Source of the DNA: Campylobacter sp.
GTDB lineage: Bacteria > Campylobacterota > Campylobacteria > Campylobacterales > Campylobacteraceae
Direction of reading: 5' to 3'
NCBI GenBank assembly: GCA_017506845.1
Contig: JAFVMP010000001.1
Coordinates: 1 to 26,863, forward strand
DNA: 26,863 bases
Under the pieces are notes generated by a model. That model was not told the origin of the DNA, made no database searches, and was given only the letters and a program-made list of their open reading frames with translations. Position numbers and translations under genes: made by a program. Shown here piece after piece: positions 22,290 through 26,863 of this stretch (positions within the stretch are counted from its first letter, which is position 1; every line of letters begins with the position of its first letter).

Positions 22290-24206
22290 ATGGATATAAT
22301 CGTTTCAAACAGAGAAGCTGACATAAAAGAATTAAATGTAGATTTTCAAATTTCAATTCCTTATTTTTATGCTTTATATGAGCATTTTAAAGGAACTCAA
22401 GATGAATATGTTCAATATGTTAAAAGTTTAAATTTAGACTATGTGTTTCAGCAAAATGATGTAGCTGAACTATTAGAAAATGCTAATGTAATTAGAGAAA
22501 CCATCATAGAAAATTTTAAAAATGGCAATATATCTTCTTTTGATAAAGAGCTACTAAATTGCATTAACGCTAAGTCTTTACCAAAAATCAATGAAAATGA
22601 TTTTTACAAACTTACATTTAATATGTCAAATTTTGCCAATGAAGACGATAAAAAAGCTATTAAAGATATTTTTTTAGATTTAAATTCAAATTCATTTCTA
22701 TATCTTAAAAACATAGATAATGATGATTTAGAACTTTTCTATTGTAAAAGAGGTATCTATAAAGAAGATGATAAATATGTTATAACAAATGCTAGAGAGC
22801 GAGCAACTATAATTGAAAATTTTTCATCCGCAAAGGATAACAATTTTATCTCTGCTAAATTTATATCTGATTTTGCTTTTAAGCTTTCAAACGCTGGATT
22901 TAAAAATGATAATTTTTCTTGTGAATATTTCAATGGACATAGTAAAGAACTGAAAAAAAAGTCATTAGATGAGATAATGTATTACGCTAATTTAAGCATA
23001 AAAGAGAAGAAAGAAGCTTTGGAAAAAGAAAAAATTAGCAAACAAGCTAGTGAAATTGCCAGTAAAGAGATAAAATCTGAGAATAACAGTCGTAGAAATT
23101 CGTTAAAAGCTGGAAGTAACGATAAGCAAATAGATAACGCATTTGCAAATATCACAATAAGAAGCAATGAAAAATCAGCTAAAAACATTACTAAACTAGA
23201 TGTATCAAATGCTGAATCTATAGAAGAAATCAGTATGAATAACAAAACTATCACCCAACAAAGTATCAATGATATAATAGAAAAAAGCTTTGAGCTTTAT
23301 AGGCAAAAAGAGCGTGAAAAAACAGAGCTTAGATTGAAAAAAGCTCAAAAAGATAGTGAGAATGCTTATTTTGATTTAAAGAGAAATATGCAAGAAAGCG
23401 GATCGTTAATTGACTCTTTAGACTATATAAGACAAAAATATGGGAATGAAGATACTATTAGATTTGCTAGTTTTCAATTTACACAAGATATTTTAAACTC
23501 TAAACAAAAAGATGATGAAATATTAGAGTTAAAATCTGTAGTGAAAGATCTAAATGAAAACATTAGATCCCATAACGATGTATTAGAAAAAAAAGATAAT
23601 TACATAAGCGAACTAAAATCAGCAGTGGCAAAAAAAAGTGCTGAAGTTACAAGACTAAATGAAGATTTATCAAATAAACAAGAAGAGTTTCAAAGTATTT
23701 TAGAACAACAAGCAGATGATTTTACAAACAGCACAAATGCTAAAATCGATGAAATTACAGAGAAATTTGAAAAACTTTTAAATGAAAGAGATGAAGCTAT
23801 TGCAGAAAGTAATGAATTGATTAAAGATTTTGAGCTTGAATTAGAAAAAATAAAAGAAAAAAATGAAAATTTAACTGAAAAAGTAAATTCTATTCCATCA
23901 TTAGAGTCAGAAATATCATTTTTTAAAAATGAGCTAGAAAAACAAAATCAGATGAATCAAAGATTGTTAGAAGAAAACTCAAGGCTGAAAGCTAGTAATG
24001 AAAATGTAGAATTTTTAAAATCTCAGCTAGAAAAAAGCAACTCACAAATTCAAATTCTAATGGAAGTCTTGAGCAACAAGCCAAATCATAGCCAAAATTA
24101 TCAAGAAAATACTACAAACAAACAAAATATTACTATTGAAGAAAATAATAACAATACTAACGATAACGATGATTTAGGCATTGATAAAATAATTAAAAAT
24201 AGATAA
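22290..24206 (+). CDS. Large coiled-coil protein
   Basis: A 638-residue protein. The first ~230 residues look globular (MDIIVSNREADIKELNVDFQ…), a Lys/Ser-rich linker follows, and from about 315 to 590 the sequence is almost continuous coiled coil with heptads and many Glu/Lys pairs (KEREKTELRLKKAQKDSENA, EKLLNERDEAIAESNELIKD). The tail is Asn/Thr/Asp-rich. It has a good AAAAGGAC site and is last in the ParA operon, just before the palindromic ATTC(A/T)GAAT sites. KfrA-like plasmid proteins, SMC-like tethers and mobilisation factors have similar architectures. No ATPase or recombinase motif is visible. In a linear replicon it might bridge or anchor ends; that is speculation. Confidence 0.6.
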   Translation: MDIIVSNREADIKELNVDFQISIPYFYALYEHFKGTQDEYVQYVKSLNLDYVFQQNDVAELLENANVIRETIIENFKNGNISSFDKELLNCINAKSLPKINENDFYKLTFNMSNFANEDDKKAIKDIFLDLNSNSFLYLKNIDNDDLELFYCKRGIYKEDDKYVITNARERATIIENFSSAKDNNFISAKFISDFAFKLSNAGFKNDNFSCEYFNGHSKELKKKSLDEIMYYANLSIKEKKEALEKEKISKQASEIASKEIKSENNSRRNSLKAGSNDKQIDNAFANITIRSNEKSAKNITKLDVSNAESIEEISMNNKTITQQSINDIIEKSFELYRQKEREKTELRLKKAQKDSENAYFDLKRNMQESGSLIDSLDYIRQKYGNEDTIRFASFQFTQDILNSKQKDDEILELKSVVKDLNENIRSHNDVLEKKDNYISELKSAVAKKSAEVTRLNEDLSNKQEEFQSILEQQADDFTNSTNAKIDEITEKFEKLLNERDEAIAESNELIKDFELELEKIKEKNENLTEKVNSIPSLESEISFFKNELEKQNQMNQRLLEENSRLKASNENVEFLKSQLEKSNSQIQILMEVLSNKPNHSQNYQENTTNKQNITIEENNNNTNDNDDLGIDKIIKNR

Positions 24207-24213
24207 AACATAT

Positions 24214-24244
24214 TATATTCAGAATATTTAATATTCTGAATATA
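24214..24244. promoter_or_regulatory. 31-bp near-perfect palindrome with two ATTC(A/T)GAAT sites
   Basis: Fifteen bases (24214-24228) are the exact reverse complement of 24230-24244 around a single central T. Each arm contains the 9-mer also found before parA. It directly follows the coiled-coil gene. It could terminate transcription, but the match with the other sites makes a protein-binding site (centromere) more likely. Confidence 0.6.
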
Positions 24245-24274
24245 AATTAATACTAATTAATATTATTATTAATT

Positions 24275-24283
24275 ATTCAGAAT
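24275..24283. promoter_or_regulatory. ATTCAGAAT site downstream of the ParA operon
   Basis: Fourth copy of the 9-mer. It shares the longer TATTCAGAATAATTTAT context with the site at 20054. Confidence 0.5.
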
Positions 24284-24390
24284 AATTTATATTTTATCAA
24301 AAATAATTATTTGCATTATTATAATTCTTTCAAAATTTCTCTCTTATTTCTTGAGCTTCTTGAGGTTTTTTCTGCCCATTATCGTGATTT

Positions 24391-24516
24391 TTAAAGCTGA
24401 TTTGCGATTTCATTCACAATTTCTTGATACTTATCTTGGCAACTTAGGCAAGTATCAACTAAGTTGAGCCTCTCTATTTTTTTATTTTGCTGTTTATTCT
24501 CGCACACCACACACAT
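24391..24516 (-). CDS. 41-residue double-CxxC peptide (zinc-ribbon-like)
   Basis: MCVVCENKQQNKKIERLNLV is followed by DTCLSCQDKYQEIVNEIANQ and a final Leu. Two CxxC pairs 20 residues apart would fit a small zinc ribbon or treble-clef-like knuckle. There is no clear ribosome binding site, but it lies in a series of closely spaced leftward ORFs behind the Rep gene. Function unknown. Confidence 0.4.
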   Translation of the reverse strand: MCVVCENKQQNKKIERLNLVDTCLSCQDKYQEIVNEIANQL

Positions 24517-24542
24517 TTAAAAAAAGAAAAAAGAGAAATAAG

Positions 24543-24626
24543 TCAATCAATGGCAATTTTAATCGCAGTGTAGGCAATTCCAGCAAATCCAAGAACTATA
24601 ATACCAAAAACTACAAAAGTCATCAT
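24543..24626 (-). CDS. 27-residue transmembrane micropeptide
   Basis: MMTFVVFGIIVLGFAGIAYT followed by AIKIAID. It begins one base after the stop of the 72-residue membrane protein, and that gene's last codons contain its ribosome binding site (AGGAG), so it is probably translationally coupled. One hydrophobic span is predicted. Unknown role; small membrane peptides of this type occur as holin-like, toxin or modulator peptides. Confidence 0.45.
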   Translation of the reverse strand: MMTFVVFGIIVLGFAGIAYTAIKIAID

Positions 24627-24627
24627 T

Positions 24628-24846
24628 TTATAAATCTCCTAATGTTTTAGCAATTTTTTTATTAATAAAGATAAAAGAAATTGCTAAAAACAATATAGAC
24701 AAAATCGAACCTAAAACGATCAAAATTTCAGCTTTGTTATAATTTGTAGCTAACCAAGCAACATTAGCAAAAAAAGAGCCTACAATTATCCCAAGCCAAA
24801 ATTTCAGAAGCCCTAATCTTTCTTTTTTTTCATCAAGCTTTGACAT
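24628..24846 (-). CDS. Small two-span membrane protein
   Basis: A 72-residue protein. MSKLDEKKERLGLLK is a charged cytoplasmic start, followed by two hydrophobic segments (FWLGIIVGSFFANVAWLA and ILIVLGSILSILFLAISFIF) and a basic tail. The start at 24846 is chosen because AGGAG precedes it by five bases; the frame is open to an ATG at 24873. It lies in the leftward gene string behind the Rep gene. I recognise no family; size and topology are compatible with a small superinfection-exclusion or stress membrane protein. Confidence 0.6.
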   Translation of the reverse strand: MSKLDEKKERLGLLKFWLGIIVGSFFANVAWLATNYNKAEILIVLGSILSILFLAISFIFINKKIAKTLGDL

Positions 24847-24898
24847 CAATTCTCCTATTATTTTCACGCTCAAAAAACCATAAAATCAAAATAATTCA

Positions 24899-25060
24899 TT
24901 ATTTGTCTTTTAAACGCATAAATACAGCTCTAATTTCTGGATCTTTTAGTTTTTCTAATCCATATTGTCTAGTTTTTTCAAACTCTTCACGAGTAATCAT
25001 ACGAGATGTTTTTTTATTTTGTTTCTCAACATTTTTTTGGGTATTATTCACATTATTCAT
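24899..25060 (-). CDS. 53-residue basic protein
   Basis: MNNVNNTQKNVEKQNKKTSR, then MITREEFEKTRQYGLEKLKD and PEIRAVFMRLKDK. Strongly basic and helical after the Asn-rich start. It begins 20 nt after the Rep stop codon. No strong ribosome binding site is visible; its TAATG end overlaps the start of an eight-codon ORF. It could be a Rep accessory or copy-control protein, by position only. Confidence 0.45.
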   Translation of the reverse strand: MNNVNNTQKNVEKQNKKTSRMITREEFEKTRQYGLEKLKDPEIRAVFMRLKDK

Positions 25061-25080
25061 TTTATATACTTTAACGCTTT

Positions 25081-26157
25081 TTAACCTACCAAAAATTTAT
25101 CTAATTCATTTATAGCCACGACCTCAAAGCCATTTAAAATCCAAGCAATTTTTTTTCTATTATTTGGCTCAATTGATTGAAATTCGCAATTAAAAATTAA
25201 TTTAGATATATCATCTAAAATCTCTAGTCGATTTCTATAAAAATATTCTTTTATATTATTATTTATTTCATTGATCTCTTTTCCATAAAATTTATAAGCA
25301 CTTGCAACAAAATCCAACTTTTCTTCATTTGCGATATCATTCACCAATTCATTTACTATTATATCAGCCCCTTTTTTATCGTCTAAATTACCATTTGAAA
25401 TAGATGAAAATAAATTATCATCTTCTTTATCTATATCATCAACTTTTGTATTTTTTGTAGGCTCTATTATTCCAGCGTTAATTATATTGTTTTTTTCGGC
25501 TATTACAACTTCTGTGTTTTGGTATTTGCCGTCATTACTTCTCCCTTGTCTTATTTCTTTTATTTCGTGTTTTTCTAAATTATCTGCAATTTCATCAAAA
25601 CCATCATATTTCGTTTCAATTTGCATTTGTTGTTTCATTTCAAGCGTATTAAAATCAAAATTAGTTATTATTGTTTGTCTTAAAGATTTCATTTCATTGA
25701 AACTGCCTTTGCCTACAAGCTGAGGATTGACGAGATATTCATCTCCAATATATGCTTTTATGCCAAATTTATCACTATACTTTTCATCTATTTTTAATAA
25801 AATATTTTTTTCAATTAAGCCACTTAATGCTCTTGATATAGAGCTATCAGACAAATTTGTTCCAACTTTTATAAGCTTACGAAGTGAGCCATTAACTTTT
25901 ACAACATTTAAAAAAGTGATTTGCGATAATATAAAAATAAGACTTTGTCTTTCAATATTTGAAATAGCTTTACTTGATAAATAACCAATATTATCGATAT
26001 AAAGCTGTATAAAGCCGTGTCTGCTTTTTTCTTTTACAAATTTTATCTCTTTTTTATCTATCAACTCACCTGTAGTAAAATCAACATTATTTATTTCTTG
26101 TGTATAAATAGTTGTAGATTTTTTATTATCGTCTAAAATCTCTATCTCGTTTTGCAT
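25081..26157 (-). CDS. RepL-like plasmid replication initiator
   Basis: A 358-residue protein. After an N-terminal KSRHGFIQLYIDNIGYL strand region comes a winged-helix domain at about 75-150: LRKLIKVGTNLSDSSISRAL is the helix-turn-helix, GLIEKNILLKID the wing entry, and EYLVNPQLVGKGSF matches the Y-x-[IVL]-N-P-x-[LF]-x-x-[KR]-G pattern of the RepL family of plasmid initiators. The remaining ~180 residues are acidic and of unknown function. AGGAGAAAG lies before the ATG. The intergenic region upstream carries two 37-bp direct repeats and two 21-bp direct repeats that look like iterons, which supports an initiator role. It reads away from the right end. Confidence 0.7.
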   Translation of the reverse strand: MQNEIEILDDNKKSTTIYTQEINNVDFTTGELIDKKEIKFVKEKSRHGFIQLYIDNIGYLSSKAISNIERQSLIFILSQITFLNVVKVNGSLRKLIKVGTNLSDSSISRALSGLIEKNILLKIDEKYSDKFGIKAYIGDEYLVNPQLVGKGSFNEMKSLRQTIITNFDFNTLEMKQQMQIETKYDGFDEIADNLEKHEIKEIRQGRSNDGKYQNTEVVIAEKNNIINAGIIEPTKNTKVDDIDKEDDNLFSSISNGNLDDKKGADIIVNELVNDIANEEKLDFVASAYKFYGKEINEINNNIKEYFYRNRLEILDDISKLIFNCEFQSIEPNNRKKIAWILNGFEVVAINELDKFLVG

Positions 26158-26215
26158 TTTTCTTTCTCCTAAAAAAAATTATAGTATTATAACATACTTT
26201 TTCATAAAATAATTG

Positions 26216-26252
26216 TTTCTTTGCGTAAATACACAAAAATAATTTAAAAATC
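26216..26252. repeat. 37-bp iteron-like direct repeat, copy 1
   Basis: Identical to 26268-26304, at a 52-bp start-to-start distance (about five helical turns). It contains CTTTGCGTAAATACACAAAA, whose TTTGCGTAAATA resembles the terminal TTTGCGTTAATA of both ends. Confidence 0.8.
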
Positions 26253-26267
26253 TAAAACTTAAGTGAA

Positions 26268-26304
26268 TTTCTTTGCGTAAATACACAAAAATAATTTAAA
26301 AATC
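26268..26304. repeat. 37-bp iteron-like direct repeat, copy 2
   Basis: Second exact copy; see 26216. It lies about 110 nt upstream of the Rep start codon. Confidence 0.8.
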
Positions 26305-26347
26305 ATACATTTTTATTAAAAAAACTAAAAATTTACCGCTTTTTTTC

Positions 26348-26389
26348 TTGCTATACAGACTGATTGTTTTGCTATACAGACTGATTGTT
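26348..26389. repeat. Two tandem 21-bp repeats
   Basis: The unit TTGCTATACAGACTGATTGT (plus T) occurs twice head to tail with a 21-bp period. It is relatively G/C-richer than the surroundings and lies next to the inverted repeat at 26388. A protein-binding array, perhaps for Rep or copy control. Confidence 0.75.
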
Positions 26390-26405
26390 TTTCACCAGTG
26401 AAAAA
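26388..26405. repeat. Short perfect inverted repeat
   Basis: TTTTTCAC and GTGAAAAA with a two-base centre. Possible operator next to the 21-bp repeats. Confidence 0.5.
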
Positions 26406-26511
26406 TTAAAAAATACTTAAATATCGATTTTATGGTATTTACAAGGCTATTTTTAAAAAAATTTCCTATATATTATTGTAACCGAATTTTCTCATCCTAC
26501 TTGATCTATAT

Positions 26512-26863
26512 AAAATCCATTAAGTTAATTATTTTATTAATCTAACTATAATGACTTAAGAAAATTTCCCTTTAAGAATAAAACTTATAAAAATAAATTA
26601 ATATTTTTTCATAAAAAAATTAATAAAAAATCTTAAATAAATGCCTATAAATAGGGATTTGTCTAATTTAATTTAAAAAAAATAAAAATACTATAAAAAT
26701 ACTATAGCATCAACATCTAAGCTAATATATATTAGCTACAAGTTAATATATATTAACTTAATATTTTTATTAATTATGTCTTGAAATACGATAAATAGGT
26801 GCTTTGATGAGTGTAATTTTTTTTAAAAAAAAGAAATTTTGCTTATATTATATTAACGCAAAA
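26512..26863. repeat. Right terminal inverted repeat (telomere-like end)
   Basis: Reverse complement of the left TIR. The outer ~125 bp are identical, down to the last base of the window. Inward it has one 21-bp palindromic unit fewer than the left and an extra TAGTATTTTTA unit near 26690-26705. The divergence of the inner part shows the copies do not homogenise fully. No gene is visible. Confidence 0.9.

Larger units (their letters stand above)
26158..26511. other. Probable origin / iteron region
   Basis: No gene is seen. This stretch between the Rep gene and the right TIR contains two 37-bp direct repeats (26216, 26268), two tandem 21-bp repeats (26348-26389), an 8-bp-stem inverted repeat (26388-26405) and highly AT-rich DNA. 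It is the best candidate for the replication origin and for Rep binding. Confidence 0.6.

Noticed and set aside
22290..24206. Telomere resolvase or tyrosine recombinase
   Set aside because: The size is right, but the sequence is coiled coil and no R…K…H-x-x-R…Y catalytic pattern could be seen.
1..26863. Transposon bounded by inverted repeats
   Set aside because: No transposase is visible, the repeats end exactly at the window ends with no target duplication to inspect, and Rep and ParA genes point to an autonomous replicon.

Overview
The window looks like a complete linear extrachromosomal element of about 27 kb from a Campylobacter-type host (Campylobacterota). The host guess rests on extreme AT richness, AAGGA-type ribosome binding sites, TATAAT boxes with no conserved -35, and protein families typical of that group. 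I cannot name the species. The two ends of the window are inverted copies of each other. The outermost ~125 bp match base for base, and homology extends inward to about 363 on the left and 26512 on the right, with increasing divergence. This is the layout expected for a linear replicon with hairpin or protein-capped telomeres, although I find no recognisable telomere resolvase, terminal protein or family-B DNA polymerase.

Left arm (364-2100): two tandem paralogues of an Abi-like HEPN protein (RX4H motif) with a 33-residue hydrophobic peptide gene between them. The remnant of a second peptide copy abuts the left terminal repeat. Cargo region (2100-13035): visibly less AT-rich, more chromosome-like genes, almost all rightward. 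They are an FtsZ C-terminal-domain-only protein (leftward), a conserved unknown, an agmatine deiminase-family enzyme, a double AAA+ ATPase, a tRNA-Cys-like sequence, a WYL regulator, a uracil-DNA-glycosylase-like protein, an unknown acidic protein, a YqiA-type esterase, a ParE/RelE-type toxin-antitoxin pair, another unknown, and a BspA/DUF285 repeat protein. TTCTAGAA palindromes are scattered through this part.

13.0-18.5 kb: a structured non-coding stretch with an Abi-gene remnant, then a single 1632-residue Type ISP-like restriction-modification enzyme (Mrr-type nuclease, SF2 helicase, N6-adenine methylase and target-recognition region).

Backbone (18.5-26.5 kb): extremely AT-rich plasmid maintenance functions. 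On the plus strand, ParA is followed by three small proteins that look like ribbon-helix-helix DNA binders, a possible HUH-type nuclease and a large coiled-coil protein. ATTC(A/T)GAAT motifs flank this operon and are good centromere candidates. On the minus strand lie a tandem ribbon-helix-helix protein, decayed small ORFs, and a RepL-like initiator followed by a run of very small genes. Direct repeats resembling iterons lie between the initiator and the right terminal repeat. The likely division of labour is Rep and iterons for initiation, ParA with RHH proteins for segregation, restriction-modification, toxin-antitoxin and Abi/HEPN genes for stability and phage defence, and a captured block of metabolic and regulatory cargo.
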